Shown: positions 34,323 through 47,839 of the stretch, piece by piece | Position numbering within the stretch: position 1 is the first letter of the stretch | Layout: every line of letters begins with the position of its first letter | Source: Cyanoderma ruficeps | Taxonomy: Eukaryota > Chordata > Aves > Passeriformes > Timaliidae | DNA: 64,000 bases | Reading direction: 5' to 3' | NCBI GenBank assembly: GCA_008694505.1 | Contig: VZDJ01004378.1 | Location: 10,415,472-10,479,471 of the forward strand | Made by a program: the position numbers and the translations under genes | The notes under the pieces: generated by a model | Told to the model about the DNA's origin: nothing | What the model saw: the letters and a program-made list of their open reading frames with translations, nothing else | Database searches by the model: none

Positions 34323-37300
34323 GTAAGCTTCTCCAGGTAATACAGAAATGTGGCTGCTTTTCACCTAGAAAAAACACCAAGACAAGAGTGTTTCTGATTG
34401 TTAAGGATATGTGATTTCTCATCAACAGATGGCAGAAATTAAAATGAGAAGTGCATAAACAAGCAAAGTCATAAGAGTCTACTCAGGGTACTGATTCAGT
34501 TGCAGACATTTAGAGGTCTAACTGAGCATGTGTTTCCCTGAAAAGAAATAAGGATTTCTTGATTATGGGTATTTTCCTTATGTGAAAGCAATTTTAGATA
34601 GTTTAATTTGGTGTTCATTATTAAAAATAGATTTCAGGGAACATTTCAATTATCTCCTGGATACATTTCTAAGTCACTTCTTGTTTTTCATAAAGCTGTA
34701 TGGATTAAATTATTGTGTATTATACTAGGCCTGCATTAAAAGGATTCTGAGTTTTCAAATTACAGAAACCAAACATCTGAGGTTAAGTTTATCACTCAGT
34801 TTTTATCTGATTCATGTCTGTTAAGTGTTACTGCAGTCTCAAAATGATGTTCTGGCTCATACAGTATGTATCCTACAAGATCTGTTACAATGTGAAGTTT
34901 TAATAGTGTGAGTTAATGTTCTTTGGGCATTTTGCTCTCTTTTATGCCTGTGGGCATAACACATTCTGAAGTGCTAATGCTCTGTTTTGCTGACAATTCA
35001 AAGCCAATACAACTTGTATATTGAGTTGCCTTGCTGTTGTGTTTTCCCCCACATTTGAGTAACACCACAGAGCTGTGTAGCATCTGGAGTGTCATGGTTC
35101 TGAACTTCTGTCATCTCTGGTAGTTGTGTATTTGAATATTTCTGCATTTAATTTTTGCTGGGTATTAACAGCCCATGAAATGTCATCAGTTTTGGATAAA
35201 ATGTCAAAGCAAATATAGTAAGTGATGAAACTACAGAACAGATCTGCAAAGTAAAAGAGTAGGATCTGTTCATATGCCTTAGTATTATGTAAGTAATTCC
35301 TTTTGAAATTTAAAAGACAAGATGCTTTATCAAGCTTTTGATTCCCCTTCCAACCCAGTAATTAGTCATTGCTCAGAGACTATTTTGTAGAAGAAATTAG
35401 CGTTCATTTTGTTCTCAAAATTCAGATTTTAATACAATGAACACAGTTCTGCTTTTTTTTGTGAGTGTAAGACTCAGCATCTTACCAGGCCAAGAATAAA
35501 TATCTTATGAAATATGAGAAATGTGTGACTGTAGTTTCACTTTGTTGATACAAAAGAGGCAACAGCAGAGTATGAAAGCAAAGAGCTATGTTCCACAGCA
35601 TTTCATCAGTGGAGTAGTAAAGGATAGCCACTGTCACTGCAGGCACACGAAGATGTTTTGACTGTCCACAAAACAATTTACAGTTCATGTGGATTGTTCT
35701 GTGTGATCTTGTTTGAATTGCTGGTGATGTTAGTACACTGAAGACTCTGCAGCCCCTGCGTGCGCCTACAGACCTTACAGGCCCTGTGTCGGCCTCCCTG
35801 GGGCTGTGTTACAGACATGCCCGCTTCCAGCTCTGTCTCTGGCCCTGCCTCCTGGATGTGCTTCAGGCCTGTGCTGTGGGTAGATGCCTCCTGCTTGGAT
35901 ATATGCAGCAGTTTGTCACCTGGATGCACCCATTTCACTGCCCCTGGTACCTGGGACTATCAGCACCCACCTCTGCCCACTATATTTAGACCCCATTGCT
36001 AAAGGACCTACCAACCTTGGGGTTAGTTGTGGATCCAGTATCAGCTTTCCTATGGAGCCTTTTCCTTTTCCTATGGCCTTTGGTGTTCCCCGAGACATGC
36101 CACTTTCAGAAACTGATGGTGAGGTGAGACACTGTAAGAAGTAAGAAGAAAAGTTGTTGGGACTGATGAACTTTTCCATGCCTTCCAGTCTGAGGGCTTC
36201 TGAAGTGAACAGTCTTGCAGGATAATGGGCCTCTCATCAGTCCCTACCTATGAGTGTCCTTAGAGCTGGGATAGCAAATATGCATGTTACCAGGGTGGAG
36301 AGTTGACCAACAACCCTTCTCTTAAAAATCAGCTCTTAACAACAACTTTTACTTTGTGCATCCTTTGTGAAGATAAGAAGCTGTTTCCACATGCAGTGAG
36401 GTATTTAGTCCTTACCTTGAAAGGGAGGTCCAAGGAATGAAATTGCTTGCTTGAAGGATATATTCATTGAAACAAATGAGCAACAATATGTGCTAGTATA
36501 TGTTTTTGATTCAGTTAATTTAATTTGAAATCCTTTTGCTCATCTGTATGAAGAAAATAAAGAGCTCAAGAGCTGAAAATAAATTTGGCACACCGTGTAT
36601 TTAGATCTGATGTAGAAATCTCTTCCCGTTCTCTTTTTGTTGTTTTATTTTGGTTCTCTGTGGTTTCTCTGTAAACAGGGCAGAGAAGTATATTATGATA
36701 TTGTTAGGGTTTTTTTTAATATTTTCTGGGACTTGTTCAATCAGGTTGTTGGATAATGATCTGGATCATGTTGGCATATTGTTATCTCTGAATGTTGAAG
36801 CAGAAAATAGGTCTCAGTAATCCTAATGCATTGTATCTGTCTTTACACAAAAGTTAATAGATAACTGTGTATCAAATGAAACAGAAGCACAATAACAAAA
36901 CCAGAATTTTGTAGAAACTTTGAACCTGATGAGGGGTTTACCACATTGGGATAATATGAAGGCCAAGAAAAATAGGGAGAGATCTATAGAAATCTCTTTT
37001 AAGGTATGATTTTTCTCCAAAATGAGTAACAGGGGTTTCCACATAACTTGCAGCCAGGGCCTATATGACACAAGCAGAAGTGTAGGTTAAAAGTGGGTGC
37101 CCAATAAGGTTATCATTAGGTGGAATTTGAGAAGGAAATTTTTTTGGGTTTTTTCCTGAGTTCAGGGTTTTTTTGTAAAAAGAGCAGCAGCATTTTCAAA
37201 ATATCTTTTCAGTGAAGACTATCTCAATATCAATTAGGCAAGAATCATGGAAGTTTCATTTGGTAGTTATAAAATGCAAGAGCAGCTATCCTCTGAATCA

Positions 37301-37393
37301 TTCCATAGAGTATTAAAAGTTGATGAACTTTAGTATTTCCAGCATATTTAATTTGTTAATTCTACTGTCTTTTTTTTTTTTTTTCCCTCCCAG
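34323..37393 (+). other. CNTN1: Intron between Ig6 and FN1 (3071 bp)
   Basis: Phase-1 intron. It contains a GC-rich block (about 35740-36140, see separate entry) and ends in a long T tract (37371-37385) that serves as the polypyrimidine tract. The rest is AT-rich and unremarkable. Confidence 0.85.
35740..36140. repeat. GC-rich block, possible unclassified repeat remnant
   Basis: This 400-bp block is much richer in G+C than the sequence around it and is full of CCTG/CAG-type words. Several overlapping 60-87-codon ORFs lie on both strands without domain character. The composition change suggests an old inserted element, such as an LTR, or a conserved regulatory element. I could not find matching flanking duplications, so this is a guess. 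Confidence 0.3.
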
Positions 37394-37552
37394 GTCCTCC
37401 AGGCCCCCCTGGAGGTATAAGAGTAGAAGACATTAGAGACACTGCTGTAGCACTTACCTGGAGTCGTGGAACAGACAATCACAGTCCTATTTCTAAATAC
37501 ACTATCCAGTCAAAAACCTTTCTATCTGAAGAGTGGAAAGATGCCAAAACAG
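37394..37552 (+). CDS. CNTN1: CNTN1 exon, hinge and FN1 first half
   Basis: Reads GPPGPPGGIRVEDIRDTA, VALTWSRGTDNHSPIS, then KYTIQSKTFLSEEWKDAKT. The GPPGPPGG hinge joins the Ig block to the fibronectin block in contactins. LTW is the FN3 B-strand tryptophan motif, and NHS is an N-glycosylation sequon. Both borders are phase 1 (acceptor cccag after a long T tract, donor gtaaga). The 159-nt length is divisible by three. Confidence 0.97.
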
Positions 37553-40500
37553 GTAAGAGTAATGCCAGAAGTAATAAAGACAATAAGTTTTAAAGTATGA
37601 TTGTTGGCAAGTTTGAGTAATCAGAAAGTAATCACAGTAGAAGGAAACCAGGGATGCTGTTAATGTCTGCTGCAGGTTTACTGTCCTGTCAAGGTTTTGT
37701 CAACGCTTCTGCTCCCAACATTTGGAGGGCCTGAACTGAATATTAAGACATACAGAAAAGAACTGGCCAGAGCTGCTGGCTGTTTTTTTGCCTCTTTCCT
37801 TGTTGCCTGAAACATTCAACATCAAATACTGTAATCATAAAAACTTATTTACTGGTTAATTTGGATGAAAAGTGTATGTCTTTATTTCTGTATTCGTTAT
37901 GGAGAAAGCTGGTTAAAATTGTCTGCTTTTTTCTGGGAGCAGACTAAGTTCCAGTTGCATTAAAACTGGCACCCCTAGAGGAAACATAGCAAAGATTATC
38001 CTCCTAACCGCTGGATGTCATCACTGTGCCACAAAATTGCAGTTAAAGAGGAACCTACCCGAGCACAGGACATGCTAAAGTAATTGGGTTTTTTGCAGGA
38101 TTTAACATAAAAGCTTAAATTTTAAAATATTTTTAATCAACTGGCATCTCTGACTGCATCATGAAGGATAGCATTGTCACAAGCTATACAGAGTTTTCCT
38201 ATCAATATGTTTTATTGTCCCACCCTTATAAATTACAACTTAAGTGCTTTCCTGTGGAATTAAGATATCACATACTCGGCATTTCTAAATACTAAGAAAA
38301 TTAATAGTTTCACTGATTGTCTTCCATGTAAGTTTTCCCTTGAAACAACAGATGTGTAAGAAGCAGACCAACATATTGAACTGAAAATTTATTACATTTT
38401 TAGAGTAAAAAGGTAGATATAGTAGGCCTTCTGTCTTATATCATATTTTTCTTTCAGACTGTGTAGTGTATGTAATTTTCTTGAATATGATTGCCTCCAT
38501 CAGCCAGCACAGATATTTTTTATGTCAAAGTAGCTTGGAAAATAAACCCAGAAGGTTCCCCAGCCCCTTCTTATCTCTTGTATCTTGTTTAATGGCTTCC
38601 ATAGAATAGATTTCTTTGAACTTAAAAAAAAAATAATGTAGAAATTAGAACTATTCAAATAACTCTGTAGTTTTCAATTAAAGAAAATAAGGAAATTTGA
38701 AGAATTTCAGGTGGCAACTGATACTGTTTTGTTTTGTGCTATGTCTTACTGGAACTGGAAATGGAAGTGTAAGAGTTAACATAAGTGTTGGTTTCAGATC
38801 ATCATTCTGTTTGATTCAGAGCAGAGACCTGAAACCACTCTTGTCACTTCTCCAGAAGATTCTCTACTTGCAGTGTTATAGGCATGATGGGATGAACTTC
38901 TCTGCATCTCCAAGTTCTCTGCTTTCTCAGAATTACTGAGACAGTCTTTGAGACATGCAGTCAGACTTTGAATCTTACCCTGAAGAATGCTGAATGGGAT
39001 TTACATCTTGGGTGGTACAGGGAGGAATCTGGGTTGTTGAATTCCCTTTTAAAGATGCTAACACAAAAGATATATCTTTATACATAAATAATTTCTGAAA
39101 AGTTGGAAGTAACTATTCTGGTGTTTTCAAAATCCTTACTTTTTCATTTGAACCACACTTAGGAATTTTGATAAACAGATGATTCTTCAAAATAGGTAAA
39201 ATCAGTATAGTAACCATCATTGGCATCACTGCAAGCTTTTACTGAATTGCTGCTCCCATTTTGAATCAGTATTATCCTTCAGATTAATGAAGCATAATGA
39301 AAAGTCCAAACTGATCTGTCACCAAATGTTTAGGTCATCAGTTAATGCTGCTAATTTTCAATGTGTGAAACAAGAAAATATACTTTGGCATAGCATTTTG
39401 GAAATATTGTTATTATTACTCCTAGCATTATTCTCCAAACCAAATCATTCATCTCAGGTTTCATAATACTGAGTATGTTTTGTGAAAGAAGTATATGCTA
39501 CTTCACAGCATGGAAATATGTATGAATGGATTATGTAAGGAAATGTTTACATTTATGTTGCTCCTTACAGGTAAGGTGATCAGATTCTCATTGTGCCAAG
39601 TGCTCATAATTACTCTGGAAATCTGCGGGACAGTAAAACTAAATTAAGAGATCAGATGTCCATGAAGGACATTTAAATAATGTTAAATTTATATCCCAGC
39701 TTCAATGATGTGGGAGGTTTACTGATTAGAAATAAAAATAATTTGAGTAAGGATGAAGGAAGGTGGTGGGCAGGTAGAAAGAAAAATGGAAAGTGTGTTC
39801 CTTTCTCCTTCAGGACCTCACTTTGAAATGAAATTTAATGGCCATTAGGAAGAGGGAAGTGGTGTCACCATCTAGTGCTTACACTGTTGTTGCCTGGCTT
39901 TTTTGCAGGCAATTGTATTTATATTTTAATTCCAAATCACCTGCCTTTCCAGTGGAGAATATCTCAGTTCTCATCATCCTCTGAACACCAGACTAATTTG
40001 ACAAACAACTCTCATTTGTATAGAAATGAAAATCCTGTCTTTTCAGAGCTGCAGATAGCTTTAGAAACAACTCCTATTGTCTGCCAATTGCAGACAGTCA
40101 TAAGTTACTCATTGTATTTATGGTAAAGGAGCTCATCCTTATGACAATAACAAGTCTTTTCACAGGAATTACAAGAACATTTACCTTTGTTGATCAGAAC
40201 CAGATAGCAAGTTATAACAAGCTTACTAATTAGGTGCACCAAATTAGGACTACATTTTATAAACCACTCTTCATCAATTGATTGAACCCTATATGTCTAG
40301 CCTCTGTCTGTCCATGTAATTAATTTTTAGTTTACTGTTTCTGCATTACGGATTTCTTATTGCATTTGTCTGTAGGTAAAATGAAATTCTACAATTACAA
40401 TATGTAATTAGTAAGGAAATCTCACAGCTACATGTACTAGTTCACACCCACTTAAAACTTAGAATTCAATAAGGGTTTATCCAAGATAGTGTCATAGTTT

Positions 40501-40687
40501 CCAAATTCCCAGTCACTGCTGTGGGTACTCCTTGTAAAACGTGATATGTGATAATGTACAACATCAATTTTCCTTTAGTTGTCTGTGAGTGGTTGCAGAA
40601 TAGTGCAAGTTTTGTCACAGTCAACCACACTGTTGCTGACCTAAGTGTGAAAATGCTGTTTTTTAAAGCACTTAATCTTTTTTTTAG
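37553..40687 (+). other. CNTN1: Intron within FN1 (3135 bp)
   Basis: AT-rich phase-1 intron with no repeat family or RNA gene recognised. It ends in a T-rich acceptor, tttttttag. Confidence 0.85.
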
Positions 40688-40837
40688 ACCCATCAGATAT
40701 TGAAGGAAATATGGAATCGGCTACAGTGATCGATTTAATTCCGTGGATGGAATATGAATTCCGGATAATAGCAACAAACACTCTGGGGACAGGAGAACCC
40801 AGCATGCCATCACAGAGGATTAGAACTGAAGGCGCTC
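40688..40837 (+). CDS. CNTN1: CNTN1 exon, FN1 second half
   Basis: Reads [34 protein letters not shown], then [25 protein letters not shown] is the tyrosine-corner region of FN1, and [10 protein letters not shown] is its F-G loop. Both borders are phase 1. The donor is c|gtacgt, followed by an in-frame stop in the intron. The 150-nt length is divisible by three. Confidence 0.97.
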
Positions 40838-43800
40838 GTACGTAAACCGAAAATGTCAGGTTTTTTTAAATGTGCTTCTTAATATTTTACTTTTGTGTTC
40901 ACCGATTTGGTAATTTTAGGTTTTACTTTAAAAACAGGAGTTTATAAGACCCAGTGTGCAGAGAATGTATTTTCAGTCAGTACTACAGATTGTAGTAAGC
41001 AAGTACCAAAGTATGAAGATGTGACAGCATCAAAGCAGACAGAAAAGAAACGTCATGATATGGCAAATTTGTCTCCATTGCTGAAACAGACTCATCCTGC
41101 ATCTTTCAGAGATTCCCCTACTGTGTCTATCTGCCAGGCTGTATGTGTATGAGTGCGTGCATGTCTGGGACTGTGGTTCAGGACTTATGCAAAAACATAC
41201 ATGTATTAAACGAGGAAAATGTCCATTTGCCATTTGGTTTGTATTCTAACTAAAGAATACACAACAGGATGTGGGTTCTTGTACTGGATAATGCCAATTT
41301 TTCTGTAATTGCAGGTTTGGTCTGATGTCTAAGTTCACATCACATATGTGACATTACCCAATACAATGTACTCTTATCAGTTTGGTTGCTCAGTATTAAT
41401 AACTCGGAGCATATTTAAGGATATTCTTTGGGCTTAGCCACATCCTTTTTATAATAAATTCTCCAAAATGAGAATAATACATTCTGGTTTGACTGTACAG
41501 AAGAGATAACAGCAGTGTTCTAGGGGGTAATGTATCACTGGACAAAGACTGTATCCTACAATGCCTGTACACCACAGAGTAGCACCACTGCAATCTAAAT
41601 TTTTTATGATTGTTTACCATATCTTGAGTTTTGAAACTAATAAAGTAAAACCAAAGTGTGAAAAACAGCTTTTGCAATTACACCTGCTAGGTCATAACTT
41701 TGATTAGATAGTATTTTCAAAATAAAATGCATTTGCATTGTAAATTTCAAAGCATTCATTAAAGACAGATTTGGTCCATTAAAATTTTGTTGCTTTGGGA
41801 GAAAGAAAAGGAAAGAAAAGAAATTGGTTAAATTATTTTGGATAGGAAAAGAAAAGCCACAGAACTTTAATACTAAAGTAAAAGATAATCACTGCCTAGA
41901 AAATTGACTACTAGCATCATGTTTTATGACTCAAGAGCTGCATTTGAAGGCCCAAGAATCTACAGCAGAAATCTACACATGCTTCTTCGAATGCCTGGTG
42001 GACAATAGACCTTTTTAAAATGTTAGAAAAGACACAGATAAGAAGAGAAATAATGCTAACAGGTGGAATAGGAGTAGTGTCCTACAGTTCGCAGTGTGCC
42101 ACGTTCATGGCATTTTTGTAGCCTCCTCAAAAATGGCATACGTTCCAGTTTTGTAGCAGGATGTACTTCTTTTGCAAGAAGTGGTCTATTTAGTCTATTG
42201 TCTGATTCCCCAGGCACAGCACCATGCTCTGGCAGACTGTGAAACAGTTTTTGGCAACCCATGCAAAATGGTAATGAAGGCTTCTTAGGCATCAGTCAGC
42301 ACTTCTTGTCATGGCAAAACAGGGTATAAATAATTTTGCAGATTAACTTCTGCTCCCAAGTGTGTTTTCTGCAAGGAGCTGGAATTTGTTACAAGCTACA
42401 GTAGGATCTGGGTTGCACAGTCAATGTCAAGGGTACTACAGAAGCAGTATGCACAACTGCATGTGCAGTTGCATGTAATTCTGAAAAGGGTAAGCAACAA
42501 ACAACAAGCCATCTCTCCATACTGTAGTTATTGTCAACCTTTTCTGTGTTAAACAGCAACACAGGGCTGTGTCTTTGTTGTACTACGTGGATGACAAATA
42601 ATGTCTGTTACACTTAAAAGTTGTCAGTGTCTTTTTCAATTTTGAAGTCTCTCTTCTGGTAGATAATTAATTTCAGTAACTTACTAGCATGCTAAGACTG
42701 TGTGCAGTGTGTTTTTTTATTTTTAATGGAACAGCTTGCTTCATCAATAACATTTCCTGAAATTCAATGGCTCAAGGTCTAGTTTTATGTATTTTAGCTT
42801 CTGGGTGCATTAGAGTAATTGTCCAAGTATAGTTGTCTAAGTTAGTTACCTGATCTTAACAGAGACAGAAACCTAGGTTTAATGGTTGAGAAAACGAGGA
42901 AGATTCTTCTGAAAAGAATGACTTTTTAGACTTTAAACAATCAGGTTTTTTCTTTTCTTTGGCAGTCTGTCTATCTTCTTTGACAACTTAAGCATTTTAG
43001 CAGCCCTCCACTTCTAACATAGCTCTAAAGCTATATTTTTATAATAGATAGTGTCTACTGACTACAAGGTCAAGTAACAAACTCCAGCTTTCTCTCAAAT
43101 TGTCATATGTATGTTTAGTCTTGATCTCCATTAATTTGTTTTCAGAAAGGCCAGAAATAAATAATGCAAACCATGCATTGAATACTGAATTCAATTTCAA
43201 ATTTATTTTTACATATTTTTATCCTGTCTGAAAACATCAGTTCTACTCTGCTTTGTGTTCCTATTCAGCTGACCCTCAGAGAAGGCCTCAGCAAACATCT
43301 TACTTACATAGTGCTTGAGCACTGTGACTACGGCTTTCACTGATTAGTTGAGAAAATGCCTGATTCTATTCAGAATTTGTTTGCGCAAAGAACACATTAA
43401 TTTAGGTAGGACATGTAGCTCATACATGCATATCTGAGGCATGTCTAATGCCCTGTAGGTAGGCTATCATGTCCTAAGTTTTCATGGTACTTTGTGTGTC
43501 CATATTGAGTGGGACAGCAGATAAATACACAAACACCGTAGAGGATAGCAATAGAATCATTGCACTCAGTGCAAAGAGTCTGAGAGAAATAACAATACAG
43601 AAATGATTTGTAATGGAGTCCTTGAAAGTATGCTGCTTTACCACCCAGCTGTGTACCTGTGATAGATCAACAGTTCGTATTTCATTACACAGAATATCAG
43701 TGTAAAATGCAATTAATAAATTTTGAAGTGCTATGCCAGTTTTGCTTAGGTACATCTACCCATCCTGAACGTGACTATCAAGAAGACATGTGCCACTAAT

Positions 43801-44246
43801 CTAGAATACAATTAGGCTGCCAGTGCTTCAAAGATAGACCCATGGGTTTAACCTTACATATGGCAGGTAAATATATTGAAGTAGGTGGGACCGATTGCAG
43901 TGTGTTAAGGTGATTACACATGCAAGTCCACTTTGCTTGAGCCCTTGGCATACCAACATTTGAGAAAGCACAAGAACAATACACAGTGTGCTTCTCTTAA
44001 GACTTACAAGAAATTTTCCGTTCCTGAATATTCAATTAAATATTTGTAGATCATACAGGGAGAAGGAAGAATGATTGCTAGCTATGGTTACAGCTGGCAC
44101 ATTTCCTGAAGCAGTAGCTATACATTAGTCTTGGCAGATTGCACAGCATCATTACTTTAATTGTGTGTGTCACGTGTGCTCACTGGCCTTGCAGCCGTCT
44201 GCTGCATATTTTGTAGTAATTTTTCTTGTCTTTTCTGTTTCACTAG
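40838..44246 (+). other. CNTN1: Intron between FN1 and FN2 (3409 bp)
   Basis: Phase-1 AT-rich intron. Two minor structures are seen: a purine-rich gaaaag stretch near 41800-41822 and an imperfect palindrome at 42450-42476. No gene or repeat family recognised. Confidence 0.85.
42454..42471. repeat. Palindromic sequence (8-bp arms, 2-bp centre)
   Basis: Arms caactgca and tgcagttg surround tg. With one unpaired base the symmetry extends to a 26-bp near-palindrome. No function is assigned. Confidence 0.6.
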
Positions 44247-44317
44247 CTCCTAATGTGGCTCCTTCTGATGTTGGAGGAGGGGGTGGAAGCAACCGAGAGC
44301 TGACGATAACATGGATG
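44247..44317 (+). CDS. CNTN1: CNTN1 exon, FN2 first part (71 nt)
   Basis: The smallest exon in the window, reading PNVAPSDVGGGGGSNREL and TITWM. The five glycines (44273-44287) form the contactin-1 loop ahead of the FN2 B strand, and ITW is the FN3 core motif. It starts in phase 1 after cactag and ends in phase 0 at gtaagt. Its length is not a multiple of three, so skipping would break the frame. Confidence 0.96.
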
Positions 44318-47300
44318 GTAAGTATTGCGCATGCAAGATGGCATGAAACCTGTAATATCTTATATCTGATGTTGCTCCTCCTGAAACGTGTGGATGGTTT
44401 GTCTCTGGGTCTTGTGAGAACAGGATTTGTATATAATGTATAGGTTTTCAGACTTTTCTCATGAAAAAATACATGAAAAGGAATGAGGAAGAGAGTACCT
44501 TAGGGGTTTATGTGTTGAACATTTCTAAAATATCATCTAAAACATTCTAAAACAAAGAGATTGAAAGACATACTAACTATGATAATTCATCATTAAAAGC
44601 AATCTTCATTCTGCTATTGAAGCAATGGTTTTGAAAACTTACCTATATTGTGGATATAGGTAAAGCAAAGAAGGGAAATGAGGTACGAGGAAAGCAAAGC
44701 CACAGCACAAGAGAGGATAAGGATTTATAAACTAAGTTGCATAGGCAAAAGTAGCATTGAAGAGAATTGAAATCTACTGCAAGGTATTTGGAAGCTAGGT
44801 AGAAGATATTAAAAAAAAAAAAAATTACTGTTGGATTCATGTCAGAGCCTATCAGTATCCAGGAAAAACAGAGTTACAGCAGCATTACCTCTGGCAAAGA
44901 AAGATGGTTATGTTATGCTTGAGAATATTACCAAGTTTGTTTTCTGTTGACCCAAGTTTGTTTTCTGTTGACCTCTCTGTTCACTGTCATAAGGCTATGA
45001 GATACATAAGGTACATTATGCCATTTGTCTCTTTTGGGGAATAGTTGTTTCATATGTAGCAGCTGTTACTTCTAGGAAGAGTGCTTTTCCTTGTGGGAAG
45101 TAATGGAAAAATGTCATAATTCCTGTCGCATGTATTTTTGCATAGGGATTCTCCTTATAAATATGCAGATTTTAATCCATATGCATATTTCCTTCTTTTT
45201 GTACTTGGGATTGATCATATGTCTGTGAAAGCTCTCAGGTATGACAGAAGTAGCCAGCCATATCTTTGAGCTATCAGATTTGGGCTTTCCTGTCTGGGGT
45301 TTGTTTGGGGATTTAGGGGTTTTTTTTTTTCGTTCTTTAACTGAGTAAAAAATATTTATTCAGTCTTCCTAAGTATTTTAGCAGTGAAGAAAGCATTTAT
45401 AAGTTTCTGAAAAAGAAAATCCACACTTCTGCTATGATATATTGGAAAGGTTGTATCTTAGTTCCCTAATAATAGGTTAGGAAGTAAATGTGTCCTAAAT
45501 GGCTTAATTCTGGTCTCTTACTTTTGAAAAGCAAAAGAACACATGCAATGGACAGGTGCAGAAGACCTAGATTATTTTATTTCACAAGCTTTTCTTGTAA
45601 AAACTTTAACAAACTACAGAGCTGCTTCTTGCATTGCATGTAAGGACTGGTACTCATGGCATTTCCAATACAGTGGTAACTTGGCTGTGACCAAACTAAA
45701 CAAAGAAAATATAACTGGGAGAATAGTGACTAATGCAAAATCAGAAGTACAAGACCACTTTAGTATTTCCTGTACAGCCAGGCACATTTGTATTTTCATT
45801 ATTTCTCTTACCTAATGTTATGCTTTTCATATCTGTTCTGAGTAGCTCCTTTAGTCAGACAAATGAAGCGTGGCTTCAGATATTTATTTCCCAAGAATTT
45901 TTTATGCTGTATCTAGCAAGGGTTTTTGAATAGAGACTGTAGATTCACGAAGTCTGACAGAACACAATATATCTATCTATAAGGCTAAGATAAAAATATA
46001 TATTGATTCCCCCAAATGTGTTGACATTTGCATATGCTACTCTAAATAGTCTTAATTAAGAAGAGAAGAAAATGTATGGCAGGTTTACATGTTGCTGCCA
46101 ACCCCTTTTCAGCTTCTGCTATGATTAATAAGCCCAGGTTGAATGAGACAGAGATGCAATCAAAGTTCTTCTAAGACTTGTTTTGAAAGAGGAACTGAGA
46201 AGGAGAGCTAGGAGTGGCATGCCCATTCTTCCTCATTTTTGCCCATTTGTCTTTCCCTCTCCCATTTTCTTTTTCAAAGTTTTCAGTGGATGCTACAAAC
46301 TATTAACTTACTTGTACCTACTTATTATGTGCAACCATTGGAGGGAAAGCTGCTTTCAAACTTTATATAAGACCTTCCAGAATATAATTTTAAGTGCCAG
46401 TCCTGGCTTTCAAAAGTTTGTTCTGGCTGAAAATCATTCTGAGGCTAGGGCCTCATCCAGTCTGCTTACTTTGGCATATGAGATTGAATTCTGGTTTATT
46501 TTAAGCAGCTAGTTACAGTGATAGATTCAGAAGATCAGCTACACCAAAGTTTTATAAAACCTTGCTCAGAATATCTCTACACATTGGCTGAAGTGCTGCA
46601 GTAGTGGGCAAACACGTAAGGAGAACAATTACTCTCTGTGTCACTGCTCCCCTCAAGATAAGCAATTTCACCTCTGTGAGGTTTCCATTAGGGAAAAAAG
46701 GTGATGCGGGAAGCTTATTTTCAAAGAATGCTTCTGGTCAACCTTCTGATACACAGATGAATGATTTGTTTTTGGCTGGTTGGGTGCAGTGGCTCATAGT
46801 TGGGGTAGAAGCTCCATGGACTGAGAAGGGATCACTGAATGTAGAGCATTGGTAAAAGAAGAAAAATCCATTATGGCAGATTGTCTTCCCTGATTTTGTA
46901 TTTTCCAGTACTCCTAGGTATAGGAAATTAGCTATAGTTTCAAGAAATATTTTGAATAAGTACCTTTAATGCCTGTACTGAAAGTGGGAGCCGTTTTACT
47001 AAAAGATTTACCAGTTAGAAGCTAGGCAGTCTTAATCAGCAGCTGGATCCCCTTCATCATCAGTGAAAAGTGGTAGCATGAGTCATTCTTTGAATGTGTC
47101 CATCTTTCTTTATCAGCTGTGCCAGTTGCCTAGGTGAGAGACTTTCAGTAAATTAATATGATTTGGCCCAGCCACATTGATTTTCTCTTCACTGTGATTC
47201 TTTTGCAAGAATATCTATCTCCACATGTACATGGACCCATATACTGACATAGGATGTCCGTTACATATCTGTTGTGCCTCATTCCATAGGTCATTTTTGC

Positions 47301-47604
47301 TAGCTACAGCTGTTTTATTACACAATTATTCTTAGTTTCTTTCTGTGGGACATAATATGATGTGTGTTGCACTGAGTTCAGATGAGGAAAAAAATGTTTT
47401 CCTAGCAGATACCATAATACTGCAGATCTAGAGGGCCTATTTTTAAAGGAGGTGAAAACAGGCCATCAAAGGAAACCAGGATAAAATGGAGGTTTAGTTC
47501 AGTGTTTTTAAAATGTACATATCAATGCTTTCTGCATTATTTATATTTCAATATAGACCTAGCTGTTCAGAAAAAACTTAACGTTTTATTTTTTGTCTCT
47601 ACAG
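44318..47604 (+). other. CNTN1: Intron within FN2 (3287 bp)
   Basis: AT-rich phase-0 intron. A 21-bp unit is duplicated in tandem at 44931-44972. ORFs of 90 and 109 codons (45543-45815 and 46183-46512) have no domain signal. Nothing else recognised. Confidence 0.84.
44931..44972. repeat. Perfect tandem duplication of a 21-bp unit
   Basis: Two identical copies of a unit starting ccaagtttgttttctgttga follow each other directly. It looks like a recent slippage or repair duplication and may be polymorphic. Confidence 0.93.
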
Positions 47605-47839
47605 CCTTTGTCAAGGGAATACCACTATGGCAACAACTTTGGTTATATAGTTGCCTTCAAGCCATTTGGTGAGAAAGAATGGAGAAGAGTTACAGTTACT
47701 AATCCTGAAATTGGCCGATATGTCCACAAGGATGAATCCATGCCGCCTTCAACTCAGTATCAAGTAAAAGTGAAAGCTTTTAACAACAAAGGGGATGGGC
47801 CATTCAGTCTCACTGCTGTCATTTATTCAGCACAAGATG
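47605..47839 (+). CDS. CNTN1: CNTN1 exon, FN2 main part
   Basis: The longest exon (235 nt), reading PLSREYHYGNNFGYIVAFK, PFGEKEWRRVTVTNPEIGR, YVHKDESMPPSTQYQVKVK, then AFNNKGDGPFSLTAV. The STQYQVKVKAFN stretch is the tyrosine corner and F strand of FN2. It starts in phase 0 after ctacag and ends in phase 1 at gtaagt. The Y-H-Y-G-N-N-F-G-Y motif is nearly invariant in contactin-1. Confidence 0.97.

Noticed and set aside
42056..42292. Minus-strand ORF of 78 codons with several cysteines and histidines
   Set aside because: Spacing of Cys and His does not fit a zinc finger, and there is no homology that I recognise.
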